64,000 bases of DNA from an uncultured Collinsella sp. (GCA_959019775.1 CAUEPS010000002.1:170481-234480), one strand, 5' to 3'; shown: positions 32,349-41,566, counted from the stretch's first letter. Notes: generated by a model not told the origin, from the letters alone. Program-made: numbers and translations.

Positions 32349-33266
32349 ATGTCCAATCATCAGCACACGCTTATCATCGACGGCACCTCGGGCATCAGCG
32401 GCGACATGACTGTCGCGGCCCTGCTCGACCTGGGCGCCAGCGAGGAGCACCTGCGCGAGCAGCTCGCTACGCTGCCGGTCGACGGCTTTACGATCGCCGT
32501 CACGCGTGCAAACAAGCATGGCATCGACGCCTGTGATTTCGACGTCCAGCTTGCAGAGGAGCTCGAGAACCACGACCACGATATGGCCTGGCTCTACGGC
32601 AACGAAGCAGCTGCCGAGCACACGCACGAGCACGAGCACCACCATCATGACCATAGCGAGCACGAACACGAGCACTGCCACGAGCATGACCATGAGGCCC
32701 ATGGCCATGGCCACGAGGACCACCATCACGCCCATCACCATCACCACCGTTCTTTGGCGGACGTCACCGCCATCATCGACGGCTCACAGCTAAGCGATGG
32801 CGCCAAGCGTCGCGCCCTTGCCATTTTTTCCGTACTCGCTGATGCCGAGGCAAAGGCCCACGGCAAAACGCCCGAGACCGTCATGTTCCACGAGGTAGGC
32901 GCCGTCGATTCCATCGTCGACGTCTGCTCTGTCGCCATCTGCCTCGATGACCTAGGCATTGAGGACATCGTGGTCGAGTCGCTCTCCGAGGGCCACGGCA
33001 CCATCCACTGTGCCCACGGCCTTATGCCCATTCCCGTCCCCGCTGTCGTCAACCTGTGCCAGGCGGGCAATATCGCCCTCACGCCCGCACCGGTCGCCGG
33101 CGAGCTCGTGACGCCCACGGGCGCTGCCATCGTCGCCGCACTGCGCACATCCGAGCACCTGCCGGCTCGCTACCACATCGAAGCCGTCGGCTACGGCGCC
33201 GGCAAGCGCCCCTACGAGGGTTGCTCCGGCACGCTCCGTTGTCTACTCGTTCACGTGGATGCATAG
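32349..33266 (+). CDS. larC: LarC N-terminal part only (LarC1), His-rich
   Basis: LarC inserts nickel into the pincer cofactor precursor. The 305-residue product has the LarC1 core (DGTSGISGDMTVAALLDLGA, HEVGAVDSIVDVCS, GLMPIPVPA, GELVTPTGAA) and ends at VGYGAGKRPYEGCSGTL. A His-rich insertion covers about residues 91-134 and probably binds nickel. Full LarC is about 400 residues and continues into LarC2, in Lactobacillus by programmed frameshift. Here the stop is two bases before the TetR gene and no LarC2 sequence follows. LarC2 may be encoded elsewhere or be absent. It follows larB. Confidence 0.9.
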   Translation: MSNHQHTLIIDGTSGISGDMTVAALLDLGASEEHLREQLATLPVDGFTIAVTRANKHGIDACDFDVQLAEELENHDHDMAWLYGNEAAAEHTHEHEHHHHDHSEHEHEHCHEHDHEAHGHGHEDHHHAHHHHHRSLADVTAIIDGSQLSDGAKRRALAIFSVLADAEAKAHGKTPETVMFHEVGAVDSIVDVCSVAICLDDLGIEDIVVESLSEGHGTIHCAHGLMPIPVPAVVNLCQAGNIALTPAPVAGELVTPTGAAIVAALRTSEHLPARYHIEAVGYGAGKRPYEGCSGTLRCLLVHVDA

Positions 33267-33268
33267 CC

Positions 33269-33808
33269 ATGGATGCCCGCAAAGAAAAAAGCCGCGCTGC
33301 CATCGTTGCAGCGTTCTCCGAGCTGCTACGCGAAGAGGATTACGGCAAGATTACCGTCGGCGACATCATCGCTCGTGCCCATGTTGGTCGGGCCACATTC
33401 TACGGCCTCTTCAAGAGCAAAGACGACCTACTGTCCGAGGGTGTGAGCGACATCTGCACCCACGCCCTCGACGACGATGGCACACCGCTCGACGACCCAC
33501 TCGTGCAGGTCGAGCATATCCTCAACAACCTCTGGGAGCGCCGCCAAGGCGTTCGAGCCCTCGTAGCCGGAGCCGGCTCGCGCGTCTTCGCCGACTGTCT
33601 CCGCAAGACCATCATGTCACGAGCAGCCGAAACCGTCCCCACCGACCCAAACGGCCCCGCCGCCACCATGGACCGCAGCTTCCTACTACACCACATAGCC
33701 TCAAGCTTCGTAGGAATGGTCCAATGGTGGGCCTGGCACAACTTCCAAGCAGACAAAGCCGACGTAGCCAAAGACTACCTATCAGCCATAAAGCCCCTCT
33801 TCAACTAA
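33269..33808 (+). CDS. TetR family transcriptional regulator of the lar locus
   Basis: This 179-residue protein has an N-terminal TetR helix-turn-helix (RAAIVAAFSELLREEDYGKITVGDIIARAHVGRATFYGLFKSKDDLL) and a C-terminal helical domain with a Trp-rich end (GMVQWWAWHNF) as in the TetR_C branch found in many Firmicutes. The start at 33269 is 2 bases after the larC stop, so it is cotranscribed. It probably controls the palindromes at 31464-31511. Lactobacillus uses the unrelated Crp-type LarR, so this is a different regulatory solution. Ligand unknown. Confidence 0.86.
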   Translation: MDARKEKSRAAIVAAFSELLREEDYGKITVGDIIARAHVGRATFYGLFKSKDDLLSEGVSDICTHALDDDGTPLDDPLVQVEHILNNLWERRQGVRALVAGAGSRVFADCLRKTIMSRAAETVPTDPNGPAATMDRSFLLHHIASSFVGMVQWWAWHNFQADKADVAKDYLSAIKPLFN

Positions 33809-34125
33809 GTAAACCCCTTATCCCAAAGTTCCGCCCTCATCTCAAAGACCCGAACCCAAAGCACAATCCATCCCAAAGTGTCGACAGCAGCCCAACGCCC
33901 CTACCAGCAACAAGCCCCTCCCATCCAAATTCAGATATATATGTTGGGTTGCTTGTACGAACGCAACAAAGACCCCGCAGCTGGCCGCATGGGGTAACTT
34001 CCCAGCGCATTCCGCAGGACGCAAAAAGGCTCGCCGCACGAAGTGCGCAGCGAGCCTTTTTGCATGTCCGAGGACGCGCTGAGAAGTTACCCCATGCGGC
34101 CAGCGGACAACTATGTAGCCTCAGA
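33809..34125. other. Gene-free 317-bp region with compound hairpin
   Basis: No supported gene between the convergent tetR and larD. The second half is the repeat element 33980-34104, which may also act as a two-way terminator. Confidence 0.55.
33980..34104. repeat. Compound-hairpin element E1
   Basis: Outer arms 33980-34008 and 34076-34104 match at 28 of 29 positions (begin GCTGGCCGCATGGGG). Inside, GCAAAAAGGCTCGC (34021-34034) pairs with GCGAGCCTTTTTGC (34050-34063), capped by CGCAC-GAA-GTGCG. The 67-base core between the outer arms is nearly the same as in the element at 37028-37154, whose outer arms are different but also self-complementary. Confidence 0.75.
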
Positions 34126-34857
34126 CTAGAACATGCCCAAGAAACCGTGCACAAACAGCGCGGCCAGAGCGGCACCGACAAACGGAGCGATGCCAGGAAC
34201 GAGCAGGCCGTACTTCCAGTTGTTGTCAGCCTTGTTCTTAATCGGCAGCACCTGATAGGCCATGCGAGGACCAAGGTCACGAGCCTGGTTCATGGCGAAG
34301 CCGGTGATGCCGCCCATGCCCATGCCAACAGCCCAAACGATCAGACCGACGCAGATAGCGAGCATCAAAACGTTCTCGCCGGCACGGCTAGCGGTAGCCA
34401 GGATGGCGCTGATGAACACAAAGGTGCAGATAGCCTCGCAGAAGAAGTTGCGGGCATAGTTGGTGCCCTCGGTGGTGGGGTTGGTCGAGAAGATGTTGCG
34501 CTGGGCAATAGGGTCGACGACGCCGTCGGAAGCCTTGAACTCATCGGCATACATCAACCACGCGATCACGGCGCCCACAAAGCCGCCGAGCATATCGGCA
34601 ATCATGAAGGGGATGCAGCTGCTCCACGGCACCAGGCCCACGATGCACTGGGCAAGCACCATGGCGGGGTTCATGCACACGGCGCCGCCAAAGATAAACA
34701 AGGCGACCGAGATGCCAAAAGACCAGGTGGTGATGGCAAACATGTGGCCGGAGCCCTGATACTTGGTGCCCTTAAGCACGGTATCGCAGTGCACGCCCAC
34801 GCCAAAGATGATCATGAGGGCCGTTGCGCCGAATTCGCAGAGGAGTTTGGTAAGCAT
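34126..34857 (-). CDS. larD: Aquaglyceroporin-family channel, probable lactate channel LarD
   Basis: This 243-residue MIP-family protein has six helices and two half-helix motifs. The first is a normal NPA (GAVCMNPAMVLAQ). The second reads NQA (GFAMNQARDLGPR) with the conserved D and R of the glycerol-facilitator branch. In Lactobacillus the lar operon encodes LarD, a MIP channel that passes both lactate isomers. Position 49 bases downstream of larA in the same direction supports that role here. Plain glycerol transport remains possible. Confidence 0.85.
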   Translation of the reverse strand: MLTKLLCEFGATALMIIFGVGVHCDTVLKGTKYQGSGHMFAITTWSFGISVALFIFGGAVCMNPAMVLAQCIVGLVPWSSCIPFMIADMLGGFVGAVIAWLMYADEFKASDGVVDPIAQRNIFSTNPTTEGTNYARNFFCEAICTFVFISAILATASRAGENVLMLAICVGLIVWAVGMGMGGITGFAMNQARDLGPRMAYQVLPIKNKADNNWKYGLLVPGIAPFVGAALAALFVHGFLGMF

Positions 34858-34906
34858 AAAACCTTATCTTTCTTGTCGGTTATAAACGATTCGTTTAGGC
34901 CGCGTA

Positions 34907-36184
34907 CTAGTGCTGTGCGACGACAACGCCCAGGCCATCGGGAATGACGGCCACCTTGGCATCGGCACCCTTCATCTCAAAGGCGAGCTTGAGCGCCTCA
35001 TCGAGGGTGTTAACCGGCGTCATGTGCATATCCTTGATCATCTGGTGATCGCACAGGTCGGTAACCATGATCACAGGGTGATGCGCCAGGATGCGGGCAA
35101 AGATCTGGCTCGTCCACTGGTCGGGCAGGGTCTCGTCCTTAGGACGGTCGATGCAGGCGCGCTCAAACTCTGCCGGATCATTGTCGGCGATGTTGTGATA
35201 GAAGCCCTCGCCACCGTGACCGTCGGCACAACCGGCGACATCGATGATCACGCCGCCCTCGGGAAGCGTAGCCTCGGCAGAGCACATGCCCTTCACGGCC
35301 TGATAGATGTTCTGGTCGAGCGGGTAGCCGCCGTTGGTGGTAATGGCAATCTCGCACTCGACGGGCTCAACGCCGGCAAGGCTCTTCACGAACTCGCAGC
35401 CAGCCTCGTGCGCCTTGTGGATGTCGCCGGCAAAGGAGCCGATGACCTCGTGCTTGCCGTTGAGCACCACGTTGAGCACAAAGGCAAGGTGAGCCATCTC
35501 GGCAGCAGCAAACATGTCCTCGCTCACGTGGTTGTGGCACAGGTTGCCGGCACGCGAGTGGGAATCGTTCACAAACTGACCGTTGTGGTTGTACATGATG
35601 GTCTTGTAGCTGGCGATACCAGGCAGGACGGACTTGCGGCTACCAGAGAAACCGGCAAAGAAGTGCGGCTCAATAAAGCCCTCGGCAAGCAGCAGATCGC
35701 AATCGGCAGCAATCTTGTTGATGATGCACTCGCCGCCAGAAGGCAGGGTGCCGATCTTTTTCATCATGCTGTCATCGGTCGCGACGTGCATAACGATTTC
35801 CTCGTTGGCAACGATCTCCTCGCCGTACTTGTTGACGAGCTCCTCGTGCGTCGACGGACGATGCATACCCGTAGCAACCAGAATACGCACGCGAGCCTCG
35901 GGCGCAGCAGAATGGATGTGATGCAGCAGAATAGGCATCGTCACACGCGAGGGAACGGGACGCGTATGATCGGAGCTAATGATGACGATATCCTTCTTGC
36001 CAGCACAAAGCTCCTCGAGCGAAGGCGAGCCATAAGGATTGGCAAGCGACTCCTCTACCAGCTCTTCCTGCGATTTCGTGGTCTTAAACTCGTTTTGATG
36101 ACCTTCCATCACACCCGCGAAGTTCTTATCCTCGAGCTCCAGATGCAACGTCTTGTGGTCAAACGGCAGTTCACATTCAAACAA
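34907..36184 (-). CDS. larA: Lactate racemase LarA (nickel pincer enzyme)
   Basis: This enzyme interconverts L- and D-lactate using a covalently bound Ni pincer nucleotide. The 425-residue protein carries all key residues at the same numbers as Lactobacillus plantarum LarA: D72 and R75 (SDHTRPVPSR), H108 (ATGMHRP), H174 (EPHFF), K184 that binds the cofactor (GSRKSVLPG) and H200 (MYNHN). This agreement supports the TTG at 36184 as the true start even though no ATG is available there. GAGG lies about 10 bases upstream. It forms an operon with larD. No larE lies in the window, so the cofactor pathway must be completed elsewhere. Confidence 0.93.
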   Translation of the reverse strand: MFECELPFDHKTLHLELEDKNFAGVMEGHQNEFKTTKSQEELVEESLANPYGSPSLEELCAGKKDIVIISSDHTRPVPSRVTMPILLHHIHSAAPEARVRILVATGMHRPSTHEELVNKYGEEIVANEEIVMHVATDDSMMKKIGTLPSGGECIINKIAADCDLLLAEGFIEPHFFAGFSGSRKSVLPGIASYKTIMYNHNGQFVNDSHSRAGNLCHNHVSEDMFAAAEMAHLAFVLNVVLNGKHEVIGSFAGDIHKAHEAGCEFVKSLAGVEPVECEIAITTNGGYPLDQNIYQAVKGMCSAEATLPEGGVIIDVAGCADGHGGEGFYHNIADNDPAEFERACIDRPKDETLPDQWTSQIFARILAHHPVIMVTDLCDHQMIKDMHMTPVNTLDEALKLAFEMKGADAKVAVIPDGLGVVVAQH

Positions 36185-36765
36185 TGACGAGCGCCCTCTT
36201 CCTTTTCAACTGACACACTAGATAAACCGTTGGAAGGATACGCCGCTCACCGAAAAACACCACCGTCCACCGACTCATTAACACAACGTTCATATTTGCC
36301 CCATAACAAAACGGCCGCGATCCCAAACGGGACCGCAACCGCCTGTAAAAGACACAATAGACAGGATGACTTACGCAGCGCCGAGGCAAACATCTACCCC
36401 GAGATGTACGCACGTAAGCCATTTTGCATAAATGCGTTAATTAATTGCATAAAATGGTGCATGGATTTCAAACCGTACCAGGGTAGTACCCTCCGGAGCG
36501 TGCATTTTTGCGAGTATTCAGTATCGCGGGATAAGATTTTGGTGTCAAAAGTCTTTCAAAAGGTAGATAGTCCTCATGACTCGTCCCATCTGGATAGCAT
36601 GCGGCGAGAAACCAGCCATATACGGGCATCGCCAAGGCCCAATTGTCGTGCAAAAGCATCAACAAAGGTAGCGAAAGCCGGCTATGGCCTTATGCATCAA
36701 TCTTTGGCTGCTGAAAACTCCGTTTTTTGCACGTCGCCCCAAGCACCACCCTCAGCCAACGGCTG
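36185..36765. other. Long intergenic region upstream of larA
   Basis: No gene can be supported over about 580 bases. The AT-rich stretch around 36411-36490 holds CATTTT (36420-36425) and AAAATG (36451-36456) in inverted orientation around a TTAATTAA, a possible operator. A weak GC-rich hairpin lies near 36320-36345. The rest shows nothing recognisable. Confidence 0.45.
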
Positions 36766-37154
36766 ATCCGCCGAAGACCGGACATCGCAGGGCCCGCCAT
36801 TAGTTTACTTTTAGGCACACTCCGCAGGACGCAAGAAGCCCTCGCCGCACTCCACGCTATGCGCGAAGCGCGCCTTATTCCCTTTAGCTTTAACCCCAGA
36901 AGACCGAGGACGAAGGGATCCGATGGGTTTCCCTCTGAATGCACTCCGCAGCACGAAGCCCTTTCCAAACGCGCGAAGCGCGCCTTTATTTCCCCAGCAA
37001 GGAATCCACCGAAGACCGGACATCGTAGGGGCCGCCGTTTGTTTTCTTTCCGGCGCATTCCGCAGGACGCAAGAAGCCCTCGCCGCACGAAGTGCGCAGC
37101 GAGGGCTTCTTGCATGTCCGAGGACGCGCCGGAAAGAAAACAAACGGCCGCCCC
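36766..37154. repeat. Cluster of compound-hairpin elements (E2)
   Basis: The intact copy spans 37028-37154: outer arms 37028-37056 and 37126-37154 match at 28 of 29, and the core 37057-37125 is almost the same as in 33980-34104. Upstream, 36766-36850 is an ungapped direct repeat of 37004-37088 (85 bases, roughly 80% identical by eye) whose right half has decayed, and a third partial copy lies near 36930-36990. The right-hand end is 24 bases from the ppc stop and may terminate it. Confidence 0.7.
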
Positions 37155-37178
37155 GGACAACGACTACAGGGCTATCGA

Positions 37179-39992
37179 TTACCCCGTGTTCTGCAGTCCT
37201 GCCGAGACGCCGGTCACAGTCGAAAGAATCAGGCTCATGTACTCGGCCTTCTTCTCCTCGGCCATCTCGTCCTGATTCATGCGCACCTCGCGAAGGGCGC
37301 GGACCTGGGCGATGGACAGGGCGTCGACATAGGGGTTACGCACGCGGACGGCGCAGCCGAGCACGCGGCGGCGCTGCAGCGGCCACTCGTCACCGACGAT
37401 GGCAAGGACCCACTTACGCGTGAGCTGCATCTCGGTAAAGACCTTCTCGGACAGATCCTGGCGATCGCCCAGGTGCAGATACATCTTGGCGATGCGCTGA
37501 TCGGTCTTGGCGATCGACATCTCAATATTGTCGATAAAGGTGCGGAAGAACGGCCACTCCTGGTAGGCAGCCTTGAGCTGGTCAAGATCGCCAAGCTGCT
37601 CGCAGGCGGTGCCCAGGCCGTACCAAGCGGCCAGGTTAATGCGCGCCTGGCTCCAGCTGAAGATCCACGGAATGGTACGCAGGTCGTCGAGTGACTTCGC
37701 ACCCAGACCGCGCTTGGCCGGACGCGAGCCGATCGGTAGCAGACCGACCTCGGTCAGCGGCGTCACGGTCGAGAACCACGGTGTAAAGTCCTCGGTGTTC
37801 AGCAGGTCCAGATAGCGCTCGTGGCTTGCGGTGTTGAGCTTCTCGGCCATATCCCAGAACTTCTGCGTGGTCTCGGTGTTGGTCTTCTCGACACTCGGGG
37901 CCGACTGCAAAAGCGTTGCGGCAGCAACGGACTCAACATGGCGCTGAGCCAGCGTGCGGTTGCCGTAACGGGCAAAGATGACCTCGCCCTGCTCGGTGAG
38001 CTTAAAGAAGCAGTTGACCGAACCCTTGGGCTGCGCCAGCACGGCCTTGTTGGCCGGGCCGCCGCCACGGCCCACGGCACCGCCGCGACCGTGCATGAGC
38101 ACCAGGTCGATATCGTTCTTCTCTGCCCACTTGGCGATGCGCTCCTGCGCGGAGTGCAACGCGAGCATGGCCGTGGTAGGACCGGCATCCTTGGAAGAGT
38201 CGGAATAGCCCAGCATGACCTCCATGCGGCGGTTGGTCTGGGCAAGGCGCTTTTGCACCACGGGCAGCGTAAGCATCTGGTCGAGCACGTCAACGCAGCC
38301 CTCGAGGTCCTCGAGCTGCTCGAACAGCGGGATCACGTCGAGCTCGGGAACGTCTTCCTCGTGTGCGAAGGACAGGTGGGCCAGCTCAAAGACGTCGGCC
38401 ACATGCTGGGCACTCTTGGTAAACGAGATGATGTAGCGGTGTGCCATCTTCTTGCCGTAGCGCTTTTGGATGGAACCGATGGCACGGAAGGTGTCGATGA
38501 CCTCGCGCGTCATGGGCTGCAGGTCACCATGGATACCGTTCTCGTGGATATCCTTGAGGGCGCGGGCGTGCACCACGGAGTGCTGACGGAACTCCATCTC
38601 GACCATATGGAAGCCGAAGGACTCGACCTGCCAGATGATGGTTTGGACCGGACCGTAGGCGGCACGGACGGCTCCGCAGGCAGCAAGCGAACGCTGGACG
38701 ACGCGCAGGTCATCCAGGAACTCGTCGGCGCTGTGGTACATGGTGTCGGTGATGCGGCGCACGGTGGCGTTCAGGCGGTCGGCCATGACGAGCATGACGG
38801 CGCGATGCGGCTCGTGCTCGGAGATCAGCTCGGCGCGGGCCGTGTAACGAGGGCTCATCTCGACCTGATGGTTCCACAGGTTAATGAGCTCGGCAGAAGG
38901 CTTGCTGTAGGTGGCCTCGAGCGTGAGGTTGTGGCCGATGCGGCGGCACTTGTCCTCGAGCTTGAGCACCATGTGAGTGAAGTACTTGGCGGCGACTTCG
39001 CGGCTCACCTTGGCGGTGACGTTGGGGTTGCCGTCGCGGTCGGAGCCGATCCAGCTGCCGGGATGGAAGAACGCCGGGCACAGCGGCGGCACGGTACCGG
39101 CCTTGTCGCCCAGCACCCAGTCGTCAAAACGACGGTAGATGACGGGGATAACGTCGAACAGCGTGTTATCGAAGATGTCGATGATGGTATCGGCTTCCTC
39201 GACCGGCGTGGGCTTCTTGAGCGCGATGGGGCTCGTACGCACCAGGGCGTCGATCTCCTGCAGCATATGGCGCTCGTTCTCCACCAGGTCGGAGCCGCCC
39301 AAACGCGGACGCTCCTCCAGCAGGTTGGAGATACGGCGAATCTTGCCCTCGACGGCCTTACGACGGGCCTCGGTGGGATGTGCGGTAAAGACAGGGTGGA
39401 ACTCGAGCTTGCCGAGCAGCTCATTGGCACCCTCGACGCCCATCTCGTTTACCAACTGGTGATAGGCGACGGTGAGTTCGTTGGCGGGATCGACCTCGGT
39501 ATCGGTCGATGCGCCGGCCTCGCGCTCGCGCAGCTGCGCCACACGGTAGTTCTCCTCCGACAGGTTTGCCAAGTGGAAGAAGCTCGTAAAGGCGCGAACG
39601 ATGACCTGCTGCTTATCAAGCGGCAGGCTGTCAATCAAATCGACGACTTCGCGAAACGCCACGGCGGTGGGCTCGTCGGCAGTGGGCACGCCCTGTTCGT
39701 CAACGGACTCGTCGGCAGCGCGGCTACCGGGGTTGCCAGCATTGACCACAATCTCGGCTGTCAAAATCTTGTCGAACAGGTCCGCGATCTCGGGATCATA
39801 CTCGCTAAGCACACGACGTTCCAGGCGCAGGAACAGCGCCAGATTATCGCGCAGCTCCTCGGGGATCTCGATCTCGGCGAGACGCTCCCTGGACTCGGCA
39901 TTCGAGCCGATTCGGTTAACGAGGCGGTTGACCACGGCAGCGACGCGCGCCGCGGCTTCGGGTACAGACTGGTTGCTTAGGTTCTCAGCCAC
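37179..39992 (-). CDS. ppc: Phosphoenolpyruvate carboxylase
   Basis: This enzyme carboxylates phosphoenolpyruvate to oxaloacetate, an anaplerotic step feeding succinate or amino acid formation. The 937-residue protein has the catalytic His region (VFTAHPTEARR), the GYSDSSKDAG motif, the Gly-rich loop HGRGGAVGRGGGP and the C-terminal QNTG end that lies in the active or regulatory site. I prefer the GTG at 39992, which has GGGAGG at proper spacing; an ATG four codons earlier is only one base from its own AAGGAGG. The gene is slightly longer than E. coli Ppc (883 residues). Confidence 0.95.
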   Translation of the reverse strand: MAENLSNQSVPEAAARVAAVVNRLVNRIGSNAESRERLAEIEIPEELRDNLALFLRLERRVLSEYDPEIADLFDKILTAEIVVNAGNPGSRAADESVDEQGVPTADEPTAVAFREVVDLIDSLPLDKQQVIVRAFTSFFHLANLSEENYRVAQLREREAGASTDTEVDPANELTVAYHQLVNEMGVEGANELLGKLEFHPVFTAHPTEARRKAVEGKIRRISNLLEERPRLGGSDLVENERHMLQEIDALVRTSPIALKKPTPVEEADTIIDIFDNTLFDVIPVIYRRFDDWVLGDKAGTVPPLCPAFFHPGSWIGSDRDGNPNVTAKVSREVAAKYFTHMVLKLEDKCRRIGHNLTLEATYSKPSAELINLWNHQVEMSPRYTARAELISEHEPHRAVMLVMADRLNATVRRITDTMYHSADEFLDDLRVVQRSLAACGAVRAAYGPVQTIIWQVESFGFHMVEMEFRQHSVVHARALKDIHENGIHGDLQPMTREVIDTFRAIGSIQKRYGKKMAHRYIISFTKSAQHVADVFELAHLSFAHEEDVPELDVIPLFEQLEDLEGCVDVLDQMLTLPVVQKRLAQTNRRMEVMLGYSDSSKDAGPTTAMLALHSAQERIAKWAEKNDIDLVLMHGRGGAVGRGGGPANKAVLAQPKGSVNCFFKLTEQGEVIFARYGNRTLAQRHVESVAAATLLQSAPSVEKTNTETTQKFWDMAEKLNTASHERYLDLLNTEDFTPWFSTVTPLTEVGLLPIGSRPAKRGLGAKSLDDLRTIPWIFSWSQARINLAAWYGLGTACEQLGDLDQLKAAYQEWPFFRTFIDNIEMSIAKTDQRIAKMYLHLGDRQDLSEKVFTEMQLTRKWVLAIVGDEWPLQRRRVLGCAVRVRNPYVDALSIAQVRALREVRMNQDEMAEEKKAEYMSLILSTVTGVSAGLQNTG

Positions 39993-40036
39993 GTTTCCTC
40001 CCATTCCTCCTTCTATGCACGTAACATGCGGTATTC

Positions 40037-40062
40037 ATTATAGGCGCTTGAGAAATACTTTC
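40037..40062 (-). promoter_or_regulatory. Probable ppc promoter
   Basis: Read toward ppc, a perfect TATAAT lies at 40042-40037, about 45 bases before the start codon. No good -35 is present. GAAATACTTT (40052-40061) is inverted at 40088-40098, so an activator may bind here. Confidence 0.4.
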
Positions 40063-40252
40063 GACACTGATTGCGCTTTACCACACAAAAGTATTTTCTG
40101 CATTGCAAGGGTTTTTGCCCCAAATGGTCGTATTTCTCGGTGGGCAGCATATGCAAGCGAGGGCATTCCGCATAAATGCGAAACACCCCCCCGTAACAAT
40201 AGCTCGTCGCGAGCGGGACATGTTAGCGGGTCCGCAGCTCAAAAATCATGCG

Positions 40253-41566
40253 CTACAGACGCTCGCGAACCGCCTCGACGACGTTGGCCAGATCGACGAG
40301 AACCTCGTCATGGCTCTGCATGTCGCGCACCTTGACCTTGCCGGCGGCAAGCTCGTCGCCGCCCAGGACCAGGATGAGCTTGGCGCCTACCTTATCGGCC
40401 TGCTTAAACTGGGCCTTGAGCGAACGGCCCTGATAGTCGGCCTCGGTCACAATCCCTGCGGCGCGAAGCTGCTGCGTAATGGTAAAGACGTTCTGACGCA
40501 GCTCCTTGCCGGCATTGGCGACGTAGACGCACGGGACCTCCTCGGCACCCAGGTCGCTGCCAAAGGCCTGCAGGGCCAGCAGGGCGCGCTCAAAACCGAC
40601 GGCGAAGCCGACGCCTGCCGTGGGCTTGCCGCCCTCGAGCTCGACGAGACCATCGTAGCGGCCGCCGCCGCCGATGGAGCCGACGCCGGCGCCAGGGGCC
40701 TCGACCTCAAAGACAGTACGGGTGTAGTAGTCCAGGCCGCGCACCAAGGTGGGATCCTCGACATACTCGATACCGGCGGCATCCAGATAGCGCTTGACTT
40801 GCTCGTAGTGCTCGCGGCACTCATCGCACAGGTTGTCACCCATCAGCGGAGCCTCGGCCATGATCTCGCGGCAGTGGTCGTTCTTGCAGTCAAAGGCACG
40901 CAGCGGGTTGAGCTCGGCGCGCTCGCGGCACTCATCGCACATCTCGTCTGCGTGATCGAGGATAAACTGCTTGACTTGCTCGCGGTAAGCCGGACGGCAC
41001 TGAGCGTCGCCCATCGAGTTAATGAGCAGACGAAGCTTGGAAAGATCGAAGCCCAGGCGCTTGTAAAACTCCATGAGCATGATGATGCACTCGGCGTCTG
41101 CCGCCGGATCGGGAGCGCCGAGCCACTCGATGCCCACCTGGTGGAACTGGCGCAGGCGGCCCTTCTGGGGACGCTCGCCGCGGAACATGGCCTCGGCGTA
41201 GTACGCCTTAAACGGCGTGGAGCCCTGGGGCACTAGGTTGTTCTCCACGACGGCGCGCACCACACCGGCCGTGCCCTCGGGACGAAGGGCCAGGCGCTGC
41301 TTGGGCTTAAGCTTGGTATCGGTGCCCTCGGTAAAGACGCGCTCCAGGTTGGCGCCGCTAAACACGCGGAACATCTCCTTGCGAACGACGTCGGTCGACT
41401 GGCCGATGCCGTGGACAAACACGTCCACCTGCTCGATGGCGGGCGTCTCGATGGGCTTAAAGCCAAACGGCTCGAACACGCCGGCAGCGATCTGCTGCAT
41501 CTTTTGCCAGGCGCGCATCTCGGCGCCGATAAGGTCGCGGGTTCCCTCCGCCTTCTGTGCCTGCAT
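40253..41566 (-). CDS. hisS: Histidyl-tRNA synthetase
   Basis: This 437-residue class II synthetase charges tRNA-His. Motifs visible are EGTRDLIGAEM at the N-terminus, motif 2 region (RPEGTAGVVRA, FRGERPQKGRLRQFHQ), the His-specific LVRGLDYYTRTVFE and motif 3 (GGGRYDGLV, GVGFAVGFERALLAL), then a C-terminal anticodon-binding domain. The ATG at 41566 has AAAGGTG upstream; a TTG two codons earlier is less likely. It stands alone. Confidence 0.95.
   Translation of the reverse strand: MQAQKAEGTRDLIGAEMRAWQKMQQIAAGVFEPFGFKPIETPAIEQVDVFVHGIGQSTDVVRKEMFRVFSGANLERVFTEGTDTKLKPKQRLALRPEGTAGVVRAVVENNLVPQGSTPFKAYYAEAMFRGERPQKGRLRQFHQVGIEWLGAPDPAADAECIIMLMEFYKRLGFDLSKLRLLINSMGDAQCRPAYREQVKQFILDHADEMCDECRERAELNPLRAFDCKNDHCREIMAEAPLMGDNLCDECREHYEQVKRYLDAAGIEYVEDPTLVRGLDYYTRTVFEVEAPGAGVGSIGGGGRYDGLVELEGGKPTAGVGFAVGFERALLALQAFGSDLGAEEVPCVYVANAGKELRQNVFTITQQLRAAGIVTEADYQGRSLKAQFKQADKVGAKLILVLGGDELAAGKVKVRDMQSHDEVLVDLANVVEAVRERL

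Noticed and set aside
33056..33268. 72-residue N-terminal extension of the TetR regulator
   Set aside because: It overlaps the larC coding region in another frame, and TetR homology begins at the ATG at 33269.
36185..36765. Missing larE or other gene in the long gap upstream of larA
   Set aside because: No frame of useful length with a start signal or recognisable motif (LarE has a PP-loop SGGxDS) is present on either strand.
36727..37275. Plus- and minus-strand frames of 110-180 codons in the ppc 3' flank
   Set aside because: They are produced by reading through the repeated hairpin cluster. The protein words repeat with the DNA repeats (for example LRNAPERKQTAAP), and there are no start signals.
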